This document shows, one piece after another, positions 24,749 to 37,800 of a DNA stretch of 64,000 bases. The stretch lies in the NCBI RefSeq assembly GCF_030936135.1, contig NC_082594.1, positions 107,237,020 through 107,301,019 on the forward strand. Reading direction: 5' to 3'. The stretch is from Gavia stellata (taxonomy: Eukaryota > Chordata > Aves > Gaviiformes > Gaviidae). Positions within the stretch are counted from its first letter, which is position 1; every line of letters begins with the position of its first letter. The notes below the pieces were generated by a model, which saw only the letters and a program-made list of their open reading frames with translations, was not told the DNA's origin and ran no database searches. The translations under genes were made by a program, and so were the position numbers.

Positions 24749-27700
24749 CTGAAAATTATTAAAAGAGTCTTAGTCTCATATCATCATATTTACCACATAC
24801 ATTGCACATAACCAATTACCAAGATCCCTTCTCTCAAAAGTCGTCAAAGAAAAGGCAGAACTAATTATCAGTGACTAACACCACCAAGACGCATTTGACA
24901 GCATGTTCCCAATTCCTTGAAGTTTTCAAAGCATCCTGTATCCATGGTTACTTACCTAACTCCACATACATCATGGATTAGCTTCTCAAAAGAGCATTTT
25001 GTTTATGACTAAATAATAAGATGACGGCCTCTTCATGGGAATAGACATAAACTTTTCTAACCTCCTACAATAAATACAGGACTTGATGCCAAGTTACGCT
25101 TGAACTTTTCTGGCAATGTAAAGAGCCTTTATGTTAGTATACACACTGCAGAAGTGTACTTTAATCTCCTGAGATTGTGACAATCTCAGCTGCCAGGACA
25201 GGGTAAAGACCCCTAGTGGAAGAAACTCTTTGTTTCTATGTCATATTTCCCCCGTTTTAGGAACAAATGCTATTCTTTCACATGTAAGTAAATGAACAAC
25301 CTTTGTGCCAATTGGACAATGAATTGTAAGGTAGATGGAGCAGTGAGTATTGTCATTATGCTTTTGTTGATAATCATAGAATCATAGAAGGTCATCTTTA
25401 GATCTTTAGAAGGACCTTGAAAGGTCATCTACTCCAACTCCCCTGCAATGAGCAGGGACATCTTCAACTAGATCAGGTTGCTCAGAGCCCCATCCAACCT
25501 GACCTTGAATGTTTCCAGGGATGGGGCATCTCCCATCACTCTGGGCAACCTGTTCCAGTGTTTCACCACCCTCATCATAAAAAATTTCTTCCTTATGTCC
25601 AGTCTAAATCTACCCTTTTTCAGTTTAAAACCATTACCTCTTGTCCAGTCGCTACAGGCTCTGCTAAAAAGTCTGTCCCCATCTTTCTTATGAGCCCCCT
25701 TTAAATATTGAAAGGCCACAATAAGGCCTCCCCAGAGCCTTCTCCAGGCTGAACAACCCCAACTCTCTCAGCCTGTCCTCACAGAAGACATGTTCCATCT
25801 CTCTGATAATCTTTGTGGCCCTCCTCTGGACCCGCTCCAACAGGTCTTTCATGTACTGAGGACTCCAGAGCTGGACGCAGCACTCCAGGTGAGGTCTGAC
25901 CAGAGCAAAGGGGCAGAATCACCTCCCTCGACCTGCTGACCACGCTTCTTTTGATGCAGCCCAGGATACAGTTGGCCCTCTGAGCTGCGAGCGCACATTG
26001 CCAGCTCATGTCCAGCTTTTCATGCACCAGTACCCCCACGTCCTTCTCCGCAGGGCTGCTCTCAATAATATGGCGATGATATGGAAATAGCTGCTCACTG
26101 CTACAGAAGTGTTAACAATATTAGTACTAATTAACTTGCATATAATTTTACTCTCAAAAGGCAGATCAAAGGATACCCAAGATACATCTGATATTTCCAA
26201 AATAAAACCTCTTTCCATGTAAATATTTCAACCCTATTCCTGTCATCAGATCAGGAATTGTATCCTGGAACATTATCAGCTGCAGTCTGGAAACACAGGG
26301 TAACTGAGTTAAGAGATAAAAAATCACTTTTATATTTAACTGACTATTTTCTGGACATGTGACATTCTAGAGAGCAGTCAGACTGCTATGTACCATAGCA
26401 AAGACCTAGTTAAACCCTTGTCTAATTCATATTTCACATTTTCTTATTGTTCCTGAGAAGATAATTGTTAAACAGGCTGTTATAACTACTATAATCCATC
26501 TATTTAGGAAGTACCTGGAAAACTCTACCATCCTCTGGCAGGTATCCTCAAGGAAAATCTTTGTAGGTTAATAAGAGTGTAGCACAGATAAATGTGTAGC
26601 CAAGAAGTTGACTAGGGAAGAAATAATGGGTAGAATTCTAAAAGATTCTGGTTATTTTTTAAACAACCTGCATGTGCTTATTCACCTCTGCAAGTGGAAT
26701 TCTACTTTAAGATACACAAATGGATACAATGCTCATTTCTGTAGATAATGCACATAACTGTCACGGCTACCTCATATCTGTGAAAAGATTATGGATCATA
26801 GTAGGACTGGTGGAGGGAATGGTAAATTCTACTTGATTTGTCTGTACATCTGCAGTGTTACGGGCAAACATACATTACTGCATAACCAAAAGCCTAAAAA
26901 AGACGATATTTGCTAACAGCATTCACATAGGATGGAGGAATTCATCTGTACAGAAAGTACAAACTGCTTAACAATTAAAAATTCCACGGAAGGGAAACTG
27001 ATTTGTTGGAAACGCATTATGTCATTTCTGTTCCGGGTGTCTGTGTGTATGTTACACGCATTGTATCATCTACATTCATTATATATGGAACATAATTAAT
27101 GACTATATATATCCTACCATCAAAATGTAAGAAGGAACCGGACCACAAACCCACTCAAAAATCCAGAATGCGAACTGACATATCTAAAACAGGGAAATGT
27201 CAGTGTCTTTTAGGGACTGGCAGTTGGCATGAAATAAATTCAAATTTTGACTCTTCAAGCCTGTCTTGAAATTTTAGCCTGACAGTTTATTTATGCAGAG
27301 AACAGGCTAAAATAAGAACAGTCCCAAATATTTTAAGATCTGACAGACTGAAGATCACCCCAACAAGGAAAGAAATATAATTAAATAAGATAGTTGTTCT
27401 TGTAAAAGAAGTGTCATGGAGGAATTAATATTAAGTGACCAGCTTTATGCTTTTCTGGGACAGCATGGAATGGCATTTGGGTATGAGATGTTGATAGCAA
27501 GGTATAAGCTGTCAGGTGATAGTTGCAACTTCAGCTCCCTAAGGTCTCCACATTCAGGAGGGTCTGTACACCAATTAGTACTTGGTTACCTCTTGAATGG
27601 GAAATTAAAGCATAAACTGAAGTGCTGCACTCAATAGGAAAGGACAGCTGAGTCAGAGCCAGAAGGTTCACATCTGGATTCTATTGACCTGGACATGCTG

Positions 27701-29101
27701 GCTTCACACAATAGAAAAAATGCTGTTATTCCTTCTCTTACTGTAAGCTGTGGAGAATTAGGAAACAGCTATTTTATGGCATAACTCCTAATCAAAAGCA
27801 TTATTCGATGAAAATACTGTGTGCCTGCTTATGACTGGTTTTGTTCTAAGCAGCTGTTTCCAAAAGGGTTGAGAACCCAAGAAATGTAATCAAGTTACCT
27901 AAGAAGGACACAGTCTTTGAATCCCAATAGCAAGAAGACACTTAAACCTCTGCTACCAACAACGAAGCAGCCCAATAGAGGTATGAAAAATGAGGGCTGC
28001 AAAATCTGATCTGCTCTACAGGCATCTGGAGAAGGAAGGGATCTGGGAAGCTGCAGGAGAATGAACTGCAAGGCCTGACTACTGGGAGAGCTACACACAC
28101 AGGAATTGGATCAATAAATGTTATTTAAAACACACAAAGACAGCATTCTCACAAATATTACAGGGTATGCATAAGAAGTCTATTAGATGAACATAATGAG
28201 GAAATTAAGCATTTTTTTAGTAAAAAAATGGAACTGCCTAAATGAGGGACCATAAATAATCCTCTCTCCAGCTTACCTTTTGAAAATCCTGTAAACACTG
28301 GGTCTTTAAAGTACTATTATTTTATGCAATCAGTACTTGAACTGTTTTGCCAGAGATCTCACTATCCACTCTTATAATTTAAGGGAACATATTTGCGCAT
28401 AAATGATCAGTTAATTCAGATTTGTCTGATGAAGTAGCCACTACACAAGGGTATTTGTGAGAATCAGGATTGTTTTTTCCCCACTTATGTTAGCAACCAT
28501 TGACTGTTGCTATGAAGAACAATCACACTCACCAGCATTTCACCCACATCCAATTCAGCATTCCTCTTTTTAAAAATCAATGATAGTTTTTATTCCTAAA
28601 GTCCATGGGCAAGAAACAAGATTTTCCATTAAGTGCTATATCTGAGCAGAAAAACTCTTTCACAGATTTTCCATAATACTATGCCCTTCACTCCCAGATT
28701 TACTGGCACTGCCACAACCATATGCTAAGTTTTTGCGTATTAGCAGCTCAAAGATGGATTTGTAGAAATGGAGTTACAATGACCTGTTACCTATTCATCA
28801 TGGACTAAAGATGTGCCTATAACTGTTACTGAATTATGATTGATTTCCTTTGTGTCAAGCTGCACAAAGAGGCCATCTTAGAGTGAGGTACGATAAATGC
28901 CTTTTTTTGCGTCCATTTTTCTTTTTAGGCAACATTTGACCACAAACAATTCTATACATTTCAGAGGAACACTCTTCCAAGTAATAGAAACATTTTATTA
29001 ATTCCCTTTGCCACACGACAAAATGGCCATAATGTTAATATAAGTTGGACAGCCAACTTTTTATTTTAATGAAGTTTCCAAAATATGTGATTAATACTCA
29101 C
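24749..29101 (-). other. NCAM2: NCAM2 intron between the transmembrane and acidic-tail exons (4353 bp)
   Basis: Canonical GTGAGT donor and TTTTCAG acceptor. Apart from the CR1 copy at 25372 to about 26062, it is AT-rich with nothing recognisable. Confidence 0.9.
25372..26062 (-). mobile_element. CR1 LINE, 5'-truncated
   Basis: On the minus strand this carries the 3' end of CR1 pol and the short 3' UTR. The frames include [19 protein letters not shown] (about 26039) and, after frameshifts, TRGNGFKLKKGRFRLDIRK and VVKHWNRLPRV. The element ends in tandem TTCTATGAT octamer-type repeats (read as AATCATAGAATCATAGAA at 25372-25389 on the plus strand), the diagnostic CR1 tail. It lies in an NCAM2 intron, in the gene's own orientation. 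CR1 insertions typically lack target-site duplications and none is claimed. Confidence 0.93.
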
Positions 29102-29306
29102 AAGTAAGCAGCCTTTCCTTCTTCCAGTTCTTTACTTTTTCCACTTGAACCACTCTTTTTCCCACAGATCCTCCTGGTGATGCACATTAGCAATCCACAT
29201 TGTCGTACAAAGAAGCAGCTAACATCAGTCACAACCAGGATTAACAAAAGGGCTGCCACTCCCAGGCCAATGACAGCACCAAGTCCAAGACCATTAAAAA
29301 TAGTGT
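29102..29306 (-). CDS. NCAM2: NCAM2 coding exon: transmembrane segment and juxtamembrane cytoplasmic region
   Basis: This exon is 205 nt with acceptor CTTCAAG (AG at 29308-29307) and donor GTGAGT (29101-29096). It enters in phase 1: the G ending the previous exon plus AC makes Asp. It encodes 67 full codons. A glycine-rich start ([14 protein letters not shown]) runs into a hydrophobic helix ([15 protein letters not shown]), followed by a cysteine-rich inner border with the motif CGLLMCI. That motif is shared with NCAM1, where such cysteines are palmitoylated, so palmitoylation here is an inference. A basic and serine-rich stretch ([15 protein letters not shown]) and ELEEGKAAY come next. Length and order match the transmembrane isoform of mammalian NCAM2. 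An LTR insertion lies only 236 bp upstream of the acceptor in transcript orientation. Confidence 0.97.
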
Positions 29307-29542
29307 CTTGAAGGAAATAAAATTAAAACTTATTAATAAAATTCAAATATCCCAAAGAATAGCATTTTCTAAAGCTTTTAAGCTGTAGGCCAGGAGGCTA
29401 AAACGCGTTTAGAAATGAACCATTCATAAATTACTGGAAATAAACAGTCCTGAAGATTAAGCATGTATACAACCTGATTTAAAAAATCACAAAAAATATC
29501 TTTTCTATATAATATTTTTTCATTGCCAAAATTCCAATATGG

Positions 29543-30631
29543 TGTATTGGGTTTGTGTGGCAAGGTTTTGGTAGCGGGAGGGCTACAGGGGTGGCTTCTG
29601 TGAGAAGCTGCTAGAAACTTCCCCTATGTCTGACAGAGCCAATGCCAGCTGGCTCCAAGATGGACACACCACTGGCCAAGGCTGAGCCCATCTGCGATGG
29701 TGGTAGTGCCTCTGTAATAACATATTTAAGAAGGGAGGGGAAAAAAAAGTGCACCACCAGCAACTCCAGCTGGAGAGAGGAGTGAGAATATGTGAGAGAA
29801 ACAACTCTGCAGACACCAAGGTCAGTGCAGAAGGAGGAGGAGGAGGTGCTCCAGGCACTGGAGCAGAGATGCCTCTGCAGCCCGTGGTGAAGACCATGGT
29901 GAGGCAGGCTGTGCCCCTCCAGTCCATGGAGGTCCACAGTGGAGCAGATATCCACCTGCAGCCCGTGGAGGACTCCACACTGGAGCACATGGATGCACAA
30001 AGGAGGCTGTGACCCCATGGGAAGCCCACGCTGGAGCAGGTTTGCTGGCAGGACTTGTGACCCCGTGGGGGACCCACGCTGGAGCAGTCTGTTCCTGAAG
30101 GACTGCACCCCATGGAAGGGACCCACACTGGAGCAGTTCATGAAGAACTGCAGCTCATGGGAAGGACTAATTTTGGAGAAGTTCATGGAGAACTGTCTCC
30201 TGTGGGAGGGACCCTACGCTGGAGCAGGGGAAGAGTGTGAAGAGTCCTCCTCCTGAGGAGGAAGGAGTGGCAGAGACATGTGATGAACTGACTGCAATTC
30301 CCATTCCCTCTCCCCCCTGGGCTGCTCAGGGGGAGGAGGTAGAGAATTTGGGAGTGAAGTTAAGCCCAGGAAGAAGGGAGGGGTGGGGGAAGGTGTTTTT
30401 AGTTTTAATTTCTCATTATCCTACTCTGATTTGATTGCCAATAAATTAAATTAATTTTCCCCAAGTCAAGTCTGTTTTACCCGTGATGGCAACTGCTGAG
30501 TGATCTCTCCTGTCCTCATCTCAACCCACAAGCCTTTCATTATATTTTCTCTCCCCTGTCCAGTTCAGGAGGGGGAGTGACAGAGCAGCTTTGGTGGGCA
30601 CCTGGCATCCAGCCAGGGTGAACCCACCACA
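29543..30631 (+). mobile_element. Solo LTR of an avian endogenous retrovirus (family A, copy 1)
   Basis: This is a 1089-bp element beginning TGTATTGGGTTTGTGTGGC and ending AACCCACCACA, flanked by a perfect 5-bp target-site duplication TATGG (29538-29542 and 30632-30636). A TATA-like CATATTTAAG lies near 29721. An AATAAATTAAATTAA polyadenylation region lies near 30441, followed by a T-rich downstream region, which fixes the plus orientation, antisense to NCAM2. The middle carries 45-48-bp tandem units starting at 30008, 30056, 30104, 30149 and 30194. No gag, pol or env sequence adjoins it, so it is a solo LTR. I recognise the sequence type from many bird genomes and believe it is ERVL-like, which the 5-bp duplication fits, but I cannot name the subfamily. 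Confidence 0.88.
30008..30234 (+). repeat. Tandem 45-48-bp units inside LTR copy 1
   Basis: Five units start at 30008, 30056, 30104, 30149 and 30194. Each opens TGY followed by a CCC-TGG motif and contains CCCACGCTGGAGCAG or a close variant. Periods are 48, 48, 45 and 45, all multiples of three, so one plus-strand frame stays open across the array. Two more divergent units can be seen upstream, from about 29880. Confidence 0.85.
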
Positions 30632-31642
30632 TATGGTCACAGAGTATAAATGACATTATTTAATAACAAATAATATCACATCTCAACATTTCAAGACTGA
30701 AAGTATCAGTATGCAGCCTAAGAAAAACATTTTAAATGTTCAGCATAATAATAGTTGATACAAATTGTCATTTTCCACATTTCAAATATAATTAATTAGC
30801 AGTGGTGCTAAGCAGAATTACTGAAAGGTTTAAGAGAGTGCCAAAACAGTATTTATTCTTGTAAAGGTCATATTTTGAATTAAAGTAGAACGAAAAAGTC
30901 TTCAAAGAAGTTAATTTAAGCTATTTAATTTGCAAACATTTGCACACACTTAGTCTTAAATAATTTAGTATGAGGAAAACTATGCATATTATTAAATGAT
31001 TATAGTGTTAGAACCTCATTTTGAATAGTCTTGTACCTTGGAAATACATTCATACACTTCAAAATAAACATATTCCACACCTGATCTTGCTTTCTGTATT
31101 TGTATTATGAAAGCTGATGCTCAGCTAATTTTAATTCATTACAGAAGAATCTCAGAAAAAATATTTTAATGTTTTGACTCAGTTGACATTTCCGTAACAG
31201 ACAATAATGCTACAGACTGTTTTGAATAGTGTTATTCTCAGAAGAACAACAACTATTCTGTTTGTGAACTCAGATGACCCTTATCAAGGAGAGGACTTGT
31301 ATCTGATCAATAAACTAGGGGGAAAAAAAAGCACCACCTCAGTAACGGTTCATGCTAGCTCAAGAAAGCGTCAGTCTAGCTCAGAAATTGGCTAGTGACA
31401 ATTGCCTTGTGTGATGCTATGTCCTGAGCAAACTCCACAGGGGACTGGAACTGGGTTTTTTGCACATAGGTGTTGCACATCAGCATTGCTTACTTAGTGT
31501 TACCATGCCTTGGAGTGACACATGAGTCAGCAGTGCAGTGGTACATTTCCATTTGCAGCTGTATCTATGCCTGTTGCCAAAGTAAGAGCAAGATTTTTCT
31601 GACAGGAGATTACTTGAATACTGTTGTAACAGACACCAAAGC

Positions 31643-31697
31643 ATAATATAATATAATATAATATAATATAATATAATATAATATAATATAATATAAT
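31643..31697 (+). repeat. (ATAAT)11 pentanucleotide microsatellite
   Basis: Eleven perfect ATAAT units (55 bp) sit in the large NCAM2 intron. Uninterrupted units suggest ongoing length variation. Confidence 0.97.
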
Positions 31698-34600
31698 TTA
31701 AATGTTTTAGTGGGGCTACTCTTATCATCTTCCTTTTCTTTGTCTTCCACCTCCCTGATACATTCTGGACAGTTTTCAGATTAAGAATATAGTTTAAGCT
31801 TTCATATTTCTGCTTAACCAATTTTTAAGAAAGTATCTATTTACCTTTTCAAATGTAATTTGAAAAGTATTTTCCTGATGACTTCTAAATCAATACATGC
31901 TAACTGAAATACATGCTTTGTTACTCTATGTGATAGAACCCTTAAATGGAAAAGTAAAAACTTTTTTCAAAAGAAGGGGAACATTTTACTTCTTATGCAG
32001 TTGATTTCATTGTCTATCATATGGGTTGTTTTATTATAGACCTGTTCTTCAGAATGCTAGTATACAATAAGCCAGAAATCAATGTATATATTTACATGGA
32101 TGGATAGGCAGATAAACAGACAGATATTACTTTGAAGATATTTTCCTTTCTTCAGGAAGACTTAAAAAACACTATCTAAATAACAAAAAAAAAGGCACAG
32201 CAATGAAATGAGGTATCATTTATGCATTGCCCTGTCAGCAATGTTGGAAGTTGACATTTCACATGAATTAATTTTCTTTCGTTATTATAAGTATAATTTC
32301 TGATACATCTTCCAAAACTGACTTTATCCATACTTCCACCCATCTATTTGATTACTTCCTTTCTAAACTTCAGTCATTTGTGTTTACCAATCTGAATTGT
32401 CAGGAAGATATAAATAGATATTTAATTCCCATTTATTGAAAAGCTCATATGTTTCAACAAATGTAATACCAGTAAATTCTATAGCGTCCAGTTCTAGAGA
32501 CCATATACAGCAAAGTTTTCCTCTCTATACCTTCTTAATCATGAAATAGAACTATGGAGGAGAAAAATTAGGGTCTTTTAGTCCACGTTTTTAAAGGGAT
32601 TCAGGTTGTTTTCTTGCTGTTGTATTTTTAGGATTTTTTTTTTTTAATGCAGCGTTAGGAAGTCTTTACCATGGAGATATACCTTTTTCACTGATGTAAA
32701 CAGTATTTCCAGTGTCACTGGAACATTGCGATGTGTCAAGCTTCCCACCCCGAATAATTCAGTGACAGAAAAGCCTACACAATACTTTCACTGGCAAGTG
32801 AAGGAAATGTTTATAGTAACAACATTGCTCCTTTGTACAATGATATTCATATTTATTTGCCATAGTTGTGAGGAAGACTTTGTTTTTCATTTTTAATCTT
32901 CTTAGTATTGGTGAGACATCTAAGACCTAAGTATTTGACTGTTAGATATTTTTCTGTCTCTTTATGACTGATAATTTCCTTTTCATTCAGCATTCCCCAT
33001 CCTTATTACTGCCCCACTTGTCCCAAGTCCTATTTTTCCTACTTGCAACCCATTTGTTCATAGAGGTTTCTGTTTCACAACATTTGAAAGTCTGATTTCT
33101 TATGATTGCCATTACTTTTCCAATCATTACATCTACATTTCTCTCCTTTACCTACCACACCCCAAAGAGCGACAGGAATGCAGCCACATCCTGCGGGGGG
33201 GCCTGGAGCATGGCTGTCATCAGCCTTCTCGCCTCTCTCATGCTCTTTATATCCTTTCTTCTTCTGAAGATAGGCAGAAATTGGACTTTTTCTTTTTTTT
33301 TTTTAGAAGTGTCTATGTTATGGTATATGTTTAATATTAATGAAAATATATAAAAGTAATTTTCTAAAAGTTCATCTTTGGCTTAATTCTGTTCCTGCTT
33401 AAATTACTGGGACTTTGTACTGGTCTATCTGCTCCCACAAAAGTCAGCTGTAAAACTATTGCCACTTACTATTAAAGCAGACTTAGGCTTGTCCTGGCTG
33501 CTTTCAAAAATCGTATCTTAATATATCTATGGTATCACAATAATGTGAAATTTTGTCTTAATATCTTATGACATCAACAGAAGTACTAACTCTGTGACTG
33601 GATGAAATGTTAACGTCATACTACCTACAGCCTTTCAACCAACTTTGAAAAACACCTCTGTTATCAAAAAGTTTTGCCCTAAATTAAATTGGGATTAGCT
33701 TTACTGTGACAATTCTTAAACAATACAAAAAAAACCCAGTATAAGCAGTAATGATTTTAAATGTGTTTTTTTAGTGTTCCAGTATGTACCAAACAGACTC
33801 AAAATACTAGTTCCACTTTGTGCTTTACAGCAATGAAGCATATATACATTATATACCCTATTTTTCTAGTTGAAAATACACTTGTTTTAAATTATAAAAT
33901 TTCAGTGTTAATGTGAGAGAATCAGTTCTCAACAATTTTGTGAAAAGGTTTATTGTATACCTGTCTTAGTAATCTAATCATAGTGGAGCCTTTTAAAACA
34001 CTGCTTGAAAAAAAACGTGTAAGTCCCATAGTTCTGAATGAGTTTTAATTATAATTTTTCAAAAATATGCTAAATTTAAAATAATATGCTTTTTGTTATA
34101 TAGAACGTGGCATAAATAACATAATACATCTTGTCATGATAATGAAGAAAACTGCCAACATTAAACAGTCACTTCATTCATCCACCACTTCAAATAAGTG
34201 CTTAACAATGAACAGTTATGGAAATAAGATTACAAAACTTTCAGAAATGCAATAAAAAAATTGAAGCAAGTTTCTATAAATGTCATGGAAAGTATTAGCA
34301 ATTTTCAAGTTCTCACTCGTTCAATAAATTTTATTTCTAAATTCTAACAAAATAATTGAACATTCACATCATTATTTCAATAATGGAAAAGAGCAATGAA
34401 GAACTTTGGCAAGTAAAACAGAATTTCCCAGTGAAGAGAAATAACTGGAAAGATAAATTTTATGGACCCTCAAATGTAAAATCAGAGTGAATTCCTTTAA
34501 GCAGGCTGTATCAGATACTCTAAAGTGAAGGAGGTCTAAAAAGAGAGCCACCATCTACATATGTAAACAGAGTGTACAGGTACACTTTCTACATGGAAAA

Positions 34601-34790
34601 CTACAGCTATCGCTTCTGCACAAAGAGACAGGAACTTAATATGCAACATTCATATATTCAGACTGATCTTACATGAATGTATGTCCTTTGATGTGACAGA
34701 TTTTCTCTGTACTCTTACAGCATTACATTGTATATATTCAGTTGCTGGTACAATAAAATAATCACAAGTGTTGTAAGTACGCTGCTTCAG

Positions 34791-34853
34791 CGGGGGGGGT
34801 TGGACAAGATGACCTCCAGAGGTTCCTTCCAACCTTAACCATTCAGTGATTCT
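34791..34853 (+). mobile_element. CR1 LINE 3'-end remnant
   Basis: A short fragment reads GGTTGGACAAGATGACCTCC, then TTCCTTCCAACCTT and GTGATTCT, the last 60-odd bases of a CR1 element. It starts at an eight-G run. It is a minimal 5'-truncated insertion in the 27-kb NCAM2 intron. Confidence 0.85.
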
Positions 34854-37800
34854 AAGTTTTGTTGAAAAAAAACCAAGTTAGCACATTTTTGTGCCTTTCT
34901 TCCCTTCACCCTCCTCCTGGCATGGATTAAAGGACAGATAGATGATTCTACATAGCCCTTAGCCTTTTACAGTCATTTACATTTTTAAGGAAAAAAACCC
35001 AATGATATTAAATACTTCCCTAGGCTTTTAGGGTAGCACCTGGCAGTTACATTTGAATGGGTGTGAATGAGGGATATTATGATTGAGTTTGTCCTTTCTT
35101 TCAGGTCAGTCTGAAGCTAAAGTAGGAACTGCTCTTGAGCTGAAGTAGGTGAAAATTATGAGCTAGAGGATGAATTTGAAAATATTGCACTGGATAGTGG
35201 CAGAAAAAAAGCATGCTCTTGTTTATCATCTTCTCGAACTGCCCTGTTGTAGTGACTCTTATAAAGGCTGTCCAACCATGACGGTTATTTCTGCATTGCC
35301 TATGAATATTGTCTTTGATTTTATATCTGATCTGGAAGTTTCCTTAGAATCAAAGGTTTCCAAGATTTATATACTCTAAAAAGATAGAAAACATAGATCA
35401 TAAAAATTACTGTCCATTCATGAGCATCGAACAATCATAATGTAGTACCAAAAAGTTAAAGAGCTTGACAAGGTTTTTATAAGGGTGGAAGGCCAAGACC
35501 ATTGCCAGAACAAGCACTGTGAAGCTAAAGATCTGGAAAGGGGAAAAAAAGAATGCTATGCATCCAAACAACAAGCACATAATGAGAAAAACAGCAGCAA
35601 CAACAACAGGATTTACCAGAAATAGTATAGAATTCCAGAGAGGTAACATGCTTCTACAATACAGGTCTATCCCAGATATGAAAATGTATGCAAATACTAT
35701 GAGGCGTGTGCTGGAGGCAGGGTATTGCAAATACCCAAAGGATCGTTCTTCATTTCAATCAATGCAATTACTCATTTGTTTCCAGATGCTTTGAAATGCT
35801 TTTTTTTTTTTTTCCCCCTCCTTTCTCTTTGGGTATATAAGTACATTCAGATTTGTACTTAATAAACGGAAGTAATTTCTCAATTGATAGCAGCTAAAAA
35901 AGAGTAATTCCCGTTTGAAAAATAATTATGTCTGATATTTCTATTTCACTGTCATAATGCTTTGCATTTTCTTGTATTGAAAATGGATATATCTAAATTG
36001 TGGGACTTGCATAACTTTGCTCACTGCCTGTCAAAACATCTTCCTCCTTCATTTTCCAACAGGAAATGTCCAAGAGGGATTTAAACGGAGCTGTTGTGTG
36101 CTCCAACTCCTTTGGTGTGGGTGATCAGATGCAAGGACTGTGTGGCACCCAGCAAACCTCACAAGTTACAGGTACCTAGAATGAACTTCATCTTAGGTAG
36201 CATGTGAGGGTAGCATGTACCCAGCTTTTTTAGTGAGAATGGTATGATGCTGGAAGACTATATTAATTAGAAGAGGAAGCATTTCTTAGCTTTGTACAAG
36301 AGTTTCCCATTACTATGCACTCCTGTGCCTTACTGAGATAAAAATCATGGGAGGCAAAAAGGAGCAACCAACCAATGATCCCTCCCCCTTACCCAAACAA
36401 GCTCCAATAATTTGGCTGCCGCAGCCAGAGCCGCATGAGCTGCTTTTAGCAATTTAAAACAATAAAACTTGGCTTTTGATCCAGGTAAGTGCCCAGCAGC
36501 TACATGTCTACCTTCAAAAGAAATAAAAAAAATCAATACTGTTGCAGCATCAACTTTTAAAAAATATTATGATTCTGTGCAAACATTTACTGGGGAAATG
36601 TATGATGCAAAAGAGACCATGACAGTAAGTAATATTCTTTTCTATCTCATTCCTTAATAAAAAAAGATGCTAATAAGGCTATAATCGACATTAATTTTAA
36701 TGCTTTTTCCTCCTCAGTGATTTTTCCTATAACTTTCTGCTAGGACAGATACTGCTGAAGGGCAGTGTACAAGCATACAAGGATATGTGCTCTGTACTGC
36801 ATGACTGAGTAATATGTTCCGACAGATATGCTTGACACAGAGCTTTGAAAAATAAGGGGACAGTATTATTGATCCTGGTTAACTATCTAAAGACATTTCC
36901 TCTAACTTTCTTCTACCCAACAAAGACACATCTTCATTGTCTACCATCTCTAATGAAATCTGAGCCTGATTACAGTGAAGTTTCAATGGTTCCACTGGCA
37001 GCAAGAGGAGCCATAAAGAAGAGGCTGTACACCATAGACAACGACAACGATGTGCATTCACAGTCAAGGGAGTCTGTGGTGCCACCAGGATTATCAATTG
37101 TAAGAGATATGAGCTACTGAAATGAGCATGTCTAAAATGGTATCTATCAGAAATTTTATGCTTTTCCAATACTTATCTGACTGAGGGAGCTTTTCTTTAT
37201 TATGGCAGAGATCCTCTTGCCAACAAGTTTTCTGAAATTACTTTTTTCCTCTAAATTTTACAGGAAAATTTCTTTTATTCTGACTCTTTCTGGGTACTGA
37301 GTAAGTAGGACTTGAGTCCTCACTTACTCTACTGGCCCTTTACACCATTTTTCATATGAAGGTGTCTTAAACAAGACATAAATAATATAACTAAATAAAA
37401 CAAATGTTGTAATGTAAATAGCAACTCGAGTGTCAACGATGTCTTGCCCGTGTCTGCTGAGGGATAAGAAGAGAAAGGCGAGAAGGCCATGGTAACTAGA
37501 GCGTCCTGGGTTGTGAAAATATTCTTTGGAGTTATGGCTTATTATTTTTTAAGCAAAGTTTTAAAAATTATTCCTGGCATCATCAAACTATCTCCGAGCA
37601 GCCTCGGAAGCATATCTAATGTGCCTAAAGAGTTATCAAGTAGCTACAGCTTCTTTTTTCATGTATTTACTCAGTCACCGTAGTAAAGAGTATTTTTTTA
37701 CCATTCTTACCATTACTTTTATGGGAAGCCCCAGAAAAAACTGGGCAGAAGTCCTCATTCTTTCTGTGGGAGCAGCAGCCACGCAAGGCCAAAAGGGGAA

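Noticed and set aside
25468..26039. Two minus-strand ORFs of 83 and 86 codons
   Set aside because: Both are fragments of CR1 pol separated by frameshifts.
29583..30186. Overlapping minus-strand ORFs of 181 and 191 codons
   Set aside because: These are composition shadows of LTR copy 1, like those over copy 2.
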